From the NCBI GenBank assembly GCA_049664225.1, contig JBATEX010000190.1, positions 230,209 to 294,208 on the forward strand: 64,000 bases of DNA. The letters run 5' to 3'. Position numbers and translations under genes: made by a program. Source of the stretch: JAUVRX01 sp049664225. Its GTDB lineage: Bacteria > Acidobacteriota > Thermoanaerobaculia > Multivoradales > JAHEKO01. Below, piece by piece: positions 36,306 to 45,258 of the stretch. The notes beneath the pieces were generated by a model. That model made no database searches. It was not told where the DNA came from and saw only the letters and a program-made list of their open reading frames with translations. Positions within the stretch are counted from its first letter, which is position 1. Every line of letters starts with the position of its first letter.

Positions 36306-37838
36306 CTACGCCCCGCCCGTGGAGTCGAAAAGTGGGCCTCCATCAATCGGTGTGTCCTTCTTGTCGTGAGGGACGCCAACCTTCACCAATCCCTGGCAGG
36401 TAAATCCACTCTCATCCGTTGCGGTGAATCCAACGTGGTAGACCCGACCATTGTCCGTACCGGATCGCTCGGCTCGCAGCTCCGCTGTGCTGGTGCCTAG
36501 ACCCGCGCCATCTGGCGAGGTATCTCCATCACCGAGACCATTTGTTGGTTCATCCTGGAAAATGCTATCGATCGTGATGGTCGTCGACCTACCACAGGCA
36601 TCCTCGACACCCCGAATCTCCATCGAGACGAACTTGTGGTTCGGCGGCCAGAGGATATCGACGCTCGGATAGGCGTCGTCGCAGGTGGGAGGTACCTCGA
36701 CACCCGTATAGCTGCTCCCATCGGTGGCTTCCACCTCATTGTTCACAGGGGCGTTAGCCATGACCTTACCGACATTGTCATAGAACCCTTCGGTCACGGT
36801 GCCGGTGATCTGGCAAGTCATGGAATCGCGTGGCTCCAGGTAACTGCTCGGGCACCTGGCAGCTCCCTGGTGGTCGTCAGTAACCCGGATGTTACTCAGG
36901 TCTATGTTGCCTGTGTTGGTTACCTCATAGGTCCAGGTCACCGGGCATCCGATCGGGAGGTCGAGGCCATCTCCACCATCAGTCAGCTTGTCGAGCTCGA
37001 CATCCGGAACTGAGCCGAAGTAGTGGCTCAAATCGGTATCAGAGACCTCGCCAACTCGTGATGCTGCCATGGCGGTTGCCTGGTTAGCGTACTGACCCGC
37101 TTCGGCAATACCGTTGATGGCGCAGTTCGTCGACTCACCTGGAGCAAGGTTGTCACTTCGACAGGGCACAGGTCCTTCAGGACGATCCGAGACCGTCAGT
37201 TGGCCGATCTCCACGTTGCCGATGTTGGTCACAACGTAGGACCATTGGACTGGATCACCGACGTTGACTATCGGACCTGGCTCGTCATCTGCGTCCTCAC
37301 CGTTGGTCGACTTCTGAATCTCGATGGCCGCCGCTGCATCGTCTGTGCCCGTGTAGTGGCTGACATCGATATCGGAGACTCGGTTGTTGCCATCGCTAGC
37401 CCGGGCGCGACCTTCGTTGCGGTAAAGACCCTCGATTGCGAAACCGCTTGCCCTGCAAGTCATGGTTTGACCAGGCCGGAGAGCGCCTTCAGGGCAGTCG
37501 ATCGGACCCAACTGGTCGTCGTCGACCACGACGCTGGTCAGCGCGACACTACCGTTGTTCGTGACCACGTAGGTCCACTGGACGGGGTCACCAATCGGGA
37601 CTGACGGCCCGGGTGCGTCGTCTGCATCGATGCCATTCGTGAGCTTCTCGATATCCACAGCAGGCCCGGTGACTTGTTCAGGTGTGCCAAGGTCCCCACC
37701 CGACTCAATTGGAGACACGGCTTCGATCGACGGTGAGGCTGGTTCCGTCGGGCTGCTCTCGCTGCTGCAGGCGAGTTGCAATGAAGCGATAACGAAGACC
37801 AGCAGAAACGACAGGACTATCCAATGTCTGGTTTTCAT
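36306..37838 (-). CDS. Lipoprotein with three DUF11/DUF7507-like repeats
   Basis: 510 residues from the ATG at 37838. The lipoprotein signal ends at LACSSE. Three immunoglobulin-like repeats of about 105 residues each contain the set xIxKLTNGxDADDxPGP, VGDPVQWTYVVTNxG, CP...LxPGxxxxC and a YxNxGxAxA strand. The C-terminal domain (VDILWPPNHKFVSMEI, then GFTATDESGFTCQG) is another beta-sandwich often found at the end of surface proteins. Likely a cell-surface structural or adhesive protein. Confidence 0.8.
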   Translation of the reverse strand: MKTRHWIVLSFLLVFVIASLQLACSSESSPTEPASPSIEAVSPIESGGDLGTPEQVTGPAVDIEKLTNGIDADDAPGPSVPIGDPVQWTYVVTNNGSVALTSVVVDDDQLGPIDCPEGALRPGQTMTCRASGFAIEGLYRNEGRARASDGNNRVSDIDVSHYTGTDDAAAAIEIQKSTNGEDADDEPGPIVNVGDPVQWSYVVTNIGNVEIGQLTVSDRPEGPVPCRSDNLAPGESTNCAINGIAEAGQYANQATAMAASRVGEVSDTDLSHYFGSVPDVELDKLTDGGDGLDLPIGCPVTWTYEVTNTGNIDLSNIRVTDDHQGAARCPSSYLEPRDSMTCQITGTVTEGFYDNVGKVMANAPVNNEVEATDGSSYTGVEVPPTCDDAYPSVDILWPPNHKFVSMEIRGVEDACGRSTTITIDSIFQDEPTNGLGDGDTSPDGAGLGTSTAELRAERSGTDNGRVYHVGFTATDESGFTCQGLVKVGVPHDKKDTPIDGGPLFDSTGGA

Positions 37839-37968
37839 AGGAGGCATCCTCCAGTAGAACAATCACCAACAGGTCAGCATTCGTTCAGTAGCATCTTCGT
37901 TCGCTGAAGGGGAAGCAAGCTTGTTGGTGTATGCAGATATAGCTATAAGAAAGTCCGATCCACTGGCC

Positions 37969-39633
37969 CTACACGTCCCCGAACATCAAGCGCCGAATCA
38001 CGGGCAGCGGGAGCTCCCCGTAGCTGAGTAGGGCCTCGTGGAAGTTCTTGAGGCTGTAGTGGTCACCAAAGCGGCGTTGGTACTCCTCTCGCATCTCGAG
38101 AATCACCATCTCCCCGATGATCTCCCGGCCTGGAGGTGAGGGATTCTGTGAGTCGCGCTGCACCTCGATAAAGGCATTCGTCGATTCCATCCCGATCTTC
38201 TCGATGTAGGCCTCCACCGCTTGCTCGAAGCTCATCTCGCCCTTGGCCATGCGAAGCTTGGTAAGGATCCGCTGGACACGCCACATCCTCATCTGGAGAC
38301 GAGCCATTCGGGTCTTGAGTGCCTCCATATGAGGGAGAACTGCCTCGTAGTAGCCCTCGTCCTCGAAGAGCTTCTCGAGATAGAACGACCAGGCCTGGCT
38401 CAGGTAGATCGATTGGTAGAGCCGCCGCATCGGACGCTCGAGGTGCTCCTCCGCGATGGCGCGCTGCACGTTGTGCCCGACCCACTCGTGGTAAGAGATG
38501 ACGTGCGTCCAGTAGGGGTTGTACGACTTCAGTCGACTCAGTCGCTCCTCGTCCGTCAGGCGATCCTCCAGGGGAGTCAGCACGTAGTATCCGGAGATTC
38601 GACCTGCGATGGTCGGACCGTAGGAAGCTCCCCCGAACGACAAGATCCGCCGTCCCATTGGCGAGGTCGTTTGCACCCCGTAGTCGAACTCCTCGGGTAT
38701 GTCGACGATGTGGGATCCAGGACCCCGAAGCCACGCATCGGCCAGTACGACATACCGCTCTGCCATCGGTCGAACCTCGGGCCAGGGAGGAGCCTCCTCC
38801 TTCATGAGCTCCCAAACGATGCGGAGATCGCCTGAAGGATGAATCCTGGCTGCCAGAGCCTCCATCTCGGCCCAGGTCGCTGCCTCGTCCGCTTCGGCGA
38901 TTCTCAGCATCTCGTCGACGCCGTACTCGTCGAGCCCTTCATGAATGAACTGGTAAAACTCGATCTCCTCGGGGCGCCAGCTCGGCGAGCGGTCAGACCG
39001 CGGCAGAAGATCACTCTCCAGCCAGCTCGAGAACTCTCGGACAGCTACCAGCGCCTCGCCTCCCGCGGTCAGGAAGCCCTGCTCCAGGTCCGCATCATCG
39101 ACGCACACAGTCGGCAACATCTCTGCGAGCATCCGCTCGGCGTAGTAGCTCGTGTAGATGGCGTTCTCTGTCCAGGTGCGAGCCGGGCGCTTCAAGTTCG
39201 CACGAGCGTTGTTCAGGATCTCGGGTAGCCGCAGTAGCTCATCGCGGGCGCCTGCCACTGCCTTGTCGGGTTGGGCGCAAGGACGAAGGAACAAGCTACT
39301 CGTCTTCGACAGCGCGAGATAATCGGCTGGCACCACCTCATGGAGGCGGAGTTCCTCCAGCTCGAAGAGTCGAGTTTCGAGGTGGGCTTCGAGTAACTGT
39401 GCATCGATCGCGTCATCGTCGGTCAAGTCCTCTCGATCCAGCGCTGCGAGCCGATCCGACAACTTCCGGTAGGCCTTGATAGCCTCCCCGTACTCCTCAA
39501 TCGATCGAGTCTCGATCTTCAGCTCGTCGACCTGCCTCACGAGATCGGCCAGAGCATCGGTACTGGACTGCGCAGCCATCGCCGCCGTGCCCAGAAAAGC
39601 GCTAGTTGCCAACAGGACGCCCCTGATTCGCAT
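37969..39633 (-). CDS. Exported DUF885 family protein, putative metallopeptidase
   Basis: 554 residues. The signal peptide is short (LLATSAFLGTAAMAA). It is helical throughout, like DUF885 proteins. SYHEWVGHNVQRAI carries an HExxGH zinc-type site, with AWSFYLEKLFEDEGYY and LRMAKGEMSFEQAVEAYIEKIG further on, matching the family pattern. Peptidase activity is inferred. Confidence 0.85.
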   Translation of the reverse strand: MRIRGVLLATSAFLGTAAMAAQSSTDALADLVRQVDELKIETRSIEEYGEAIKAYRKLSDRLAALDREDLTDDDAIDAQLLEAHLETRLFELEELRLHEVVPADYLALSKTSSLFLRPCAQPDKAVAGARDELLRLPEILNNARANLKRPARTWTENAIYTSYYAERMLAEMLPTVCVDDADLEQGFLTAGGEALVAVREFSSWLESDLLPRSDRSPSWRPEEIEFYQFIHEGLDEYGVDEMLRIAEADEAATWAEMEALAARIHPSGDLRIVWELMKEEAPPWPEVRPMAERYVVLADAWLRGPGSHIVDIPEEFDYGVQTTSPMGRRILSFGGASYGPTIAGRISGYYVLTPLEDRLTDEERLSRLKSYNPYWTHVISYHEWVGHNVQRAIAEEHLERPMRRLYQSIYLSQAWSFYLEKLFEDEGYYEAVLPHMEALKTRMARLQMRMWRVQRILTKLRMAKGEMSFEQAVEAYIEKIGMESTNAFIEVQRDSQNPSPPGREIIGEMVILEMREEYQRRFGDHYSLKNFHEALLSYGELPLPVIRRLMFGDV

Positions 39634-39700
39634 GACTTCTGCCCTCCGCAGGGAAACCTAGCAGAATTGACAACCAATGCGGGTCTCCCGTACCTCCACA

Positions 39701-39752
39701 GGTGCCAGCCGATTCAGGCTCCAAGCCGCACAAGGCGATGCGTCTTTCGCGC
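39701..39752 (+). repeat. REP-like repeat copy 1
   Basis: GGTGCCAGCCGATTC at 39701-39715, followed by a degenerate GCCGCAC-AAGGCGATGCGTCTTTC segment. The same pair of blocks recurs at 40440-40502, on the other side of the NTF2-like gene and next to the RAYT gene. The 338-base gap 39634-39971 holds nothing else I can support. Confidence 0.6.
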
Positions 39753-39971
39753 TGGACTCACACACTCCCCTGCTACAACCCCATTTGCACCTGTCAGTCG
39801 GCAGGAGTAGGCTGATATGTACCTCGACCAAGGTAACCCTGGCAGGGCCCGGGGCAACAAGCTGCGGATCACCGGGGTCCTCGCCCTCTGTAGAGCTACC
39901 ATTGATCGACGAGCTGCCAAAGGTTTGAATCGGAGCTGCGATCCCCGCAGCCCCTAGCAGCGGAGGAAGCC

Positions 39972-40409
39972 ATGAACCCCATCGCCACGGCCCCAACCGA
40001 GGACGCCACTATCCTGTCTCCCATCGACCGGACCGCCATCGACACGTACTTGACGCGAATGGAGCAGTTAGAGCGAACCAACAACTGGCGAAGCCTCTTA
40101 GAGCTGATGACTCCGGGCTGCGTCACCATGCCTCCGAGACACGCCACCAAGGAAGGCCGTCAGGCCTGGCTCCAGTGGGTCGAGGAGATGAATTTCCGAG
40201 TCCACGACTTCAGTCTCAAGCCCCAGGAGTTCGACGGCTGCGGAGATTTGGCCTTCGTGCGCTGCAACTATCGATGGACCTACACCTTGAAAGAGCTCGA
40301 CGAGCCGATTGATGACTCCGGCAAGTTCCTGGGTGTGCTGCGCAAGCAGCCTGATGGCCAGTGGTTGGCGACCCACTGGATGTGGAACAGCGACTGCAAC
40401 CGAAAGTAG
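39972..40409 (+). CDS. NTF2-like (SnoaL/DUF4440-type) protein
   Basis: 145 residues; GGAGGA lies 7 bases before the ATG. It has one alpha helix pair and then a cone-shaped beta-sheet pattern: IDTYLTRMEQLERTNNWRSLL, VTMPPRH, then LAFVRCNYRWTYTL and WLATHWMWNSD. Such small folds serve as enzymes or ligand binders; the function here is unknown. It is flanked by two copies of a REP-like repeat. Confidence 0.75.
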   Translation: MNPIATAPTEDATILSPIDRTAIDTYLTRMEQLERTNNWRSLLELMTPGCVTMPPRHATKEGRQAWLQWVEEMNFRVHDFSLKPQEFDGCGDLAFVRCNYRWTYTLKELDEPIDDSGKFLGVLRKQPDGQWLATHWMWNSDCNRK

Positions 40410-40439
40410 TCCTTTCGCACCACTGCTGCCCAGCATCGA

Positions 40440-40502
40440 GTGCCAGCCGATTCTGACTCTAGGCTGACTCTAGGCCGCGTAAGACGATGCGTCTTTCACG
40501 CT
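40440..40502 (+). repeat. REP-like repeat copy 2
   Basis: GTGCCAGCCGATTC at 40440-40453, then a tandem CTGACTCTAGG doublet, then the hairpin AAGACG-ATG-CGTCTT with a T tail. It lies 190 bases beyond the 3' end of the RAYT gene. Confidence 0.6.
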
Positions 40503-40690
40503 CGGGTGCCCTAGTCACCGAATCGAGGTGACGTCGTGGGACATTCGACTCGGCTCCGGCCCGTCAAATGGGGAAAATAGAGGTCTTCTTAGGCGAGTAG
40601 CGCATGGGGATCTCTAGGGACCTCCGTCACGAGTTCCCGCCCTCCGTCTTGTCACCCTGTGGTCTTTTTCGATGCGGTGCGGCTCCTCCG

Positions 40691-41632
40691 CTAGCCGGGC
40701 ACCAGTTCCGGCGTCCAGCCAACAAAGGGGAGCCGCGAAGGAAAGCTCCCGGTGGGAAAACTTGCTCTGAAGTCATCACCACGCAGCTTCTCCGCAGCGT
40801 TGCGATAGGCACCCACAAACCATTCATAGGCCTCAACGAGCTCTCGGCGAGCCTCCGTCGTGGCCGCATGAAAGGCCGGCGCCAAGGCCTTCTTCATGCC
40901 TGGGGGTCGGCCGTGAGGGTCCTGGGCTAAGATCGCAGCCGCACCCAGGGGCTGAGTCCCCTTGCGCGCATGGCGATTTGCAGTCTCCGCCTCGATCTGA
41001 GAGACCAGCTCACCAATTCGGCTGCGGTAGTTCTTCTTCGAAAGATTGTGCCAACAGGGCAAAGGCTCAAGCCGCACCGTTTCCGGCGTCGCGTGTTCGA
41101 GGCGTTCAAACTTCTCTCCCCGCGATCGAGCCACATGCTCCCGGGTGCGATCGAACCACAGGCCCCGGGGGTCCTGACCCTCTACCAGCGCCTCTGCGCA
41201 GTGCGCACCAGGCCACTCTCGAGGCCGGGCCACCAGACCCTCTTTGCACCCATGGGCCAGAAGGTACCCAAGCCGATCTATCTGAGCCGCCTCTTCTTCA
41301 CTGACCACGATCGCATGGTAGCGCCGACCCCAAAACTTCTCCTTCCAACCATGCAGTCGACCGGCTTCTCGCGCCAGATTCGAGTTGAGGTAGTTCATGA
41401 ACCTAGCCATTTGCAGCGCGTTCTCCACGCTCAGGAGAAGGTGGTAGTGATTGGAGAGGAAAACAAAGGCATGAAGATCGACTGGGAAGAGTTTCTGGGC
41501 GCGTGCCAGGACCCCGATGATGATGGACTTCAGCTCCTCGCTCGGCTTGAGCAGAAACCGGCCCTGTATTGTCCGACAGGTCACCTCGACCAGAGCTCCT
41601 CCTCCGGGGATGAATCTCAATCTCCTAGGCAC
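40691..41632 (-). CDS. REP-associated tyrosine transposase (RAYT, Y1_Tnp)
   Basis: 313 residues, intact. LFPVDLHAFVFLSNHYHLLLSV holds the HUH metal motif (HYH), ARFMNYLNSNLAREAGR precedes the segment with the catalytic tyrosine, and FWGRRYHAIVV follows. RAYTs are domesticated relatives of IS200 transposases that move short REP palindromes by single-strand chemistry. Candidate REP-like repeats lie on both sides of this gene. The C-terminal extension of about 130 residues is longer than in minimal RAYTs. Confidence 0.9.
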   Translation of the reverse strand: MPRRLRFIPGGGALVEVTCRTIQGRFLLKPSEELKSIIIGVLARAQKLFPVDLHAFVFLSNHYHLLLSVENALQMARFMNYLNSNLAREAGRLHGWKEKFWGRRYHAIVVSEEEAAQIDRLGYLLAHGCKEGLVARPREWPGAHCAEALVEGQDPRGLWFDRTREHVARSRGEKFERLEHATPETVRLEPLPCWHNLSKKNYRSRIGELVSQIEAETANRHARKGTQPLGAAAILAQDPHGRPPGMKKALAPAFHAATTEARRELVEAYEWFVGAYRNAAEKLRGDDFRASFPTGSFPSRLPFVGWTPELVPG

Positions 41633-41668
41633 AACTCAAAGGACGCACTTCACACTCTAGATCTTGCG

Positions 41669-41683
41669 GATTCGGCTGGCACC
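41669..41683 (-). repeat. REP-like repeat copy 3, upstream of RAYT
   Basis: On the minus strand GGTGCCAGCCGAATC, one base different from the 15-mer at 39701 and 61306. It is 37 bases upstream of the RAYT start. Confidence 0.5.
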
Positions 41684-41802
41684 TCTGTGGCGAGTGGCCC
41701 AGTTCACAGCGAGCGTCGCCGCCACCGCTTATCCTTGAGTCGGCTCAAAGACACCGAAAATGCGGCGGATGAAACCAGGAATTCGCCGCAGCCCAGTTCA
41801 AC

Positions 41803-44800
41803 GTGCCAATGCAAGGCTCCAAACTTCTCAATCGGTTCATTCAGGGGATTCGCATCCTTACCGGCGCTGGCTGCGTTTCGCTTTACATTCCTGGAATCAA
41901 AACCCGCCCGGCTCGCCCCGCGCTTCTTCATGATGGAGATCAGGAGCCGGTCCCCGAGCTCAAGGACGACGAATCGGCGGAGAATTTCCTGCAGATGCTG
42001 GACCCCAACGCTCTGCAACTCGAGACCGATGGCTACCCCGTCTGCATCCCCAGTTCGATTGCGGACGGGGAGCTCATCGCACTGCCGTCGGACGAGATGT
42101 CGTGGCTCCTCCCTGACTCCGCCTCCCCGCAAGCCTCTCGTCGTCGCAGTGACTCAGGCGAAAAGTCCAAAGCGGCGGCCGCCGGTGCCTGGCTGGGTTT
42201 ACGATTTCCTCCTGGCCAAGGCCTCGCCCCGGACCGCCTGGCGCAAATCGACTTCCTGTCAAGACTAGACCAAAGCACCGACATCGGCTCCTGGTGGAGT
42301 TGGCTCTTTGCCCTCGGCGGAGCCCTCGCCAGCCACACCGTTCAGGCGACCGCTCTTCTCAAGGACCCGCTTACCGGTCTCGCCGACCGCCGGGAGTTTC
42401 AGGCCGTCCTGTCGCAAGAGTTGGAGCGAGCCCAAAGCGAGAGCCGCCCGCTGTCGCTTCTGATGATCAATCCGGATGATTTCTTCGCTGTCAACGAGCA
42501 GATCGGCCGCGACGAGGGTGACCGCTGTGTGCGCGAGATCAGCGACCGACTTCGCATGACCCTCCGGTCCGAAGATCTGGTTTCGAGATACGGCGGTGTG
42601 ATTTTTGCGGCGATCTTGCCCGACACCCCGCCCGGCGACGCGCACGAGATCGCGGATCGGCTGTGGCACTCGCTTGCCGATGAACCCTATCTCGATGGTG
42701 CTCTACAGCTGGCTTTCAGCATTGGCTGCAGCGGGGAAACAGGCACCGAAGAGGGTGCCAGCCAAATACTGGGCGCGTCAAAAGGCGGAGGAGAGGGTGC
42801 CAGCCGTTTGCTGGAGCTGGTACAGCGAGCCGATCGCGCGCTCAGTGCAGCCAAACGTTCAGGGGGCAATCAGGTCAGGGTCTGGGACGATCGAGCCGGC
42901 GACGAAGACTCTGGCAGCATCGACCGCCTGAGCGGGATCTTCACCGGTAACCTGAACACCGACTATCGCAACATGGTGCTGCTCTGGGACACGGTGAACG
43001 TCATCGCCCTCGATCCTGACTTCGACGAGCTTGTCACCCAGGTCGTAGAACGGCTGTACGAGGCTTTCAAGCCAGTGCGAGTCGGCCTTTTCTCACGCTC
43101 GTTCGATGACGAGTTCAATTTGCTTCACGGTTTCACTCGAAGCACGGGAGCCGGCAACCAGACCACTCGTCTGGAGACCCTCGATCTCAGTGCCGAGCAG
43201 AGAGCCCTGATGAAGGCGACAATTACCGAGGGCACCGCCCTGGCCCACCAACTCACCGATTCCGACCAAGAGCTCCGCTGCTGCGCGGTGCCGCTCATCG
43301 CCGGCAACGACTGCCTCGGCTGCCTTTACTTGGACGGACGCGCCGACGCCCTGAGCCTAGACGCCTCGGATCTGATCTTCTTCCGAGCCCTGGGCTCGCA
43401 GGTTGCCACCGCCATGGACCGCACACGGCTGGCCGAGATCGAGACCCGTCGCCAGGAGCAGGAGAAACGGATGCTGCGGGCCGAGCTCAAGGAGCTCAGG
43501 CAGGCACTTCAGCAGGCCAAGCTCGTGTTCCGCTCGCCACAGATGGAGTCCCTTGTCGCCACCGCGCACCGGGTGGCGCTGACAGACGCCACCATCCTGA
43601 TCACTGGTGCCAGCGGAACAGGCAAGGAGCTCCTGGCGCGAACGGTTCACGAGCTCAGCACTCGGCAGGGACAGCCTTTCGTGATCGTCGACTGCGGCGC
43701 GATCCCTACGACCCTGATCGAAAGTGAGCTCTTCGGCAGTGAGAAGGGCGCCTACACGGGAGCCCAGGCGCGTCGCGCAGGAAGGCTGGCCGAGGCCAAC
43801 TACGGCACCGTGTTGTTGGATGAGATCGGCGAGCTGCCTCTCGAGGTGCAGAGCAAGATGCTGCGCTTCGTGCAGGAAAAACAGCTCACCCGGGTCGGCG
43901 GTACGCGTCAGCAAAAAGTCGACGTCCGCATCCTGGCGGCCACCAATCGGGATCTAAAGGAAGAGGTGGCCACCGGCCGGTTTCGAGAAGATCTCTACTA
44001 CCGCTTGAACGTCATCCACCTAGCGGTGCCGCCGTTGAGCGAACGCCCCGACGACATTCTTCATCTCGCCAACCACTTCCTCGAGATCTTCTCTGTGCAA
44101 TACCAGAAGAACGTTCGTCGACTCACTTCCGCTGCGGCGTCGGCGCTGAGCCGTCACAACTGGCCTGGCAACGTCCGAGAGCTACAGAATCGAATCATGC
44201 AGGCTGTGATCCTCACTGAAGGTAGTCAACTCGGCCCAGAAGATCTCGGGCTGACTTCGACTTCACCGTCGAGCACCGTCGCAGGAAGCGCAGGAGTGCC
44301 AGCCGATTCCGAGTCTGTGCCGCTGAGAGAGACCCCCATCGCGGAAGATGTCGCCCAGGCATCCCCGGGGGCATCGATCTCGACCCCGAGCCGGTCGAAC
44401 CTCGAAGTCGCCGAAGAGACCCCGCAGGACCTCGATTCCCTCTTGCTCGATTTGCGTGAGAAACTGGCTGAGCTCGTCTACGCGGCTCAAAACGGCCTCT
44501 CTCCCACCATGCTGCCTCTCGGCCGCTGGCTCGATGAAGATCTGCTCGTCGCAGCCGACACCCTGGCACACGGCGTCGCCCGCCGTGCTGCATCGATTCT
44601 CGGACTGCCGGAAACGACCTTTCGCCGGCGTCTGCGCAAGGCCAAGGATCAGATCTACGCCGGACTCTCGCCGCGGATTGCGGACTGGGAGGACGTGCGA
44701 CCAACCCTGTCGCAGCTCGTTGGCAGCACCGGCGAATCGGGGCTGGATCTCATCACCTTCACTCAACAGATTCTGTTGGAGGAGATCGCGGCCCGCTTTC

Positions 44801-44985
44801 CCGACAACGTTCGTGCGGGGGCCGCTCTACTGGCAGTCTCCAACCCCACCTACCGCAAGCGACTGGCGGAGCTCGAAGCAAGTCAGTCAGAGGCTCCCCA
44901 AGTCGCTGCGTCGTCTGCCACCGCGAACTGGTCCTCCACGGCCCCTTCAGCCGACTTCGACCCAGACTTCTACCCGCCCGGCTGA
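41803..44985 (+). CDS. Sigma54-dependent activator with degenerate GGDEF, GAF, AAA+ and HTH
   Basis: 1060 residues from GTG at 41803; ATG at 41809 is an alternative. The order of parts is: an N-terminal unassigned region of about 185 residues, a GGDEF fold (KDPLTGLADRREF near 188; signature RYGGVIF at 262-268), a GAF domain at about 395-555 (PVRVGLFSR...CLGCLYLDGRADAL), a short coiled coil, and an AAA+ sigma54-interaction domain. The AAA+ domain has Walker A GASGTGKE near 603, the GAYTGA loop near 649, LLDEIGELPL, and NWPGNVRELQNRI. A Fis-type helix-turn-helix VARRAASILGLPETTFRRRL near 924-943 precedes a C-terminal tail. GGVIF replaces GGDEF/GGEEF, so diguanylate cyclase activity is probably lost. 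It is followed directly by four -24/-12 promoters in the peptidase cluster, its likely targets. Confidence 0.92.
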   Translation: MPMQGSKLLNRFIQGIRILTGAGCVSLYIPGIKTRPARPALLHDGDQEPVPELKDDESAENFLQMLDPNALQLETDGYPVCIPSSIADGELIALPSDEMSWLLPDSASPQASRRRSDSGEKSKAAAAGAWLGLRFPPGQGLAPDRLAQIDFLSRLDQSTDIGSWWSWLFALGGALASHTVQATALLKDPLTGLADRREFQAVLSQELERAQSESRPLSLLMINPDDFFAVNEQIGRDEGDRCVREISDRLRMTLRSEDLVSRYGGVIFAAILPDTPPGDAHEIADRLWHSLADEPYLDGALQLAFSIGCSGETGTEEGASQILGASKGGGEGASRLLELVQRADRALSAAKRSGGNQVRVWDDRAGDEDSGSIDRLSGIFTGNLNTDYRNMVLLWDTVNVIALDPDFDELVTQVVERLYEAFKPVRVGLFSRSFDDEFNLLHGFTRSTGAGNQTTRLETLDLSAEQRALMKATITEGTALAHQLTDSDQELRCCAVPLIAGNDCLGCLYLDGRADALSLDASDLIFFRALGSQVATAMDRTRLAEIETRRQEQEKRMLRAELKELRQALQQAKLVFRSPQMESLVATAHRVALTDATILITGASGTGKELLARTVHELSTRQGQPFVIVDCGAIPTTLIESELFGSEKGAYTGAQARRAGRLAEANYGTVLLDEIGELPLEVQSKMLRFVQEKQLTRVGGTRQQKVDVRILAATNRDLKEEVATGRFREDLYYRLNVIHLAVPPLSERPDDILHLANHFLEIFSVQYQKNVRRLTSAAASALSRHNWPGNVRELQNRIMQAVILTEGSQLGPEDLGLTSTSPSSTVAGSAGVPADSESVPLRETPIAEDVAQASPGASISTPSRSNLEVAEETPQDLDSLLLDLREKLAELVYAAQNGLSPTMLPLGRWLDEDLLVAADTLAHGVARRAASILGLPETTFRRRLRKAKDQIYAGLSPRIADWEDVRPTLSQLVGSTGESGLDLITFTQQILLEEIAARFPDNVRAGAALLAVSNPTYRKRLAELEASQSEAPQVAASSATANWSSTAPSADFDPDFYPPG
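44296..44309 (+). repeat. GTGCCAGCCGATTC copy inside activator gene
   Basis: The 14-mer shared with the REP-like repeats lies in frame in the linker between the AAA+ and HTH domains of the activator. Two shorter GGTGCCAGCC matches occur near 42757 and 42797 in the same gene. Confidence 0.5.
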
Positions 44986-45157
44986 GTAGGTCTTCCAGCA
45001 CCTCTCCAGGCATCGCAAAATCCGGCGCTTCCGCCAGTTCTTGCACTGCAAGGCCGGGGCTTCGATCCGCCAGTTTTCGCGGACAACCAGCCTGCCCCTC
45101 CCGAGATTGCAGCATTCAAGCTGCATGTTCGGAGAGTGCTCTATTCGCATGTCTCAA

Positions 45158-45173
45158 TGGTACGGCAGTTGCT
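45158..45173 (+). promoter_or_regulatory. Sigma54 (-24/-12) promoter 1
   Basis: TGGTACGGCAGTTGCT matches the RpoN consensus TGGCACG-N4-TTGCW with the obligatory GG-N10-GC. It is 86 bases before peptidase 1. AAGAAACGG follows 29 bases after the promoter's last base, at 45202. Confidence 0.85.
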
Positions 45174-45258
45174 CTTAAAGCGAGCGTTGGATGGATTGAG
45201 AAAGAAACGGCTTATGACCCATACGTGCCACACAACCCAGATCCGACGGGAGAAGGAC

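Noticed and set aside
39677..39928. 83-codon plus-strand frame before the NTF2-like gene.
   Set aside because: It runs through the REP-like repeat, has no ribosome site and biased composition.
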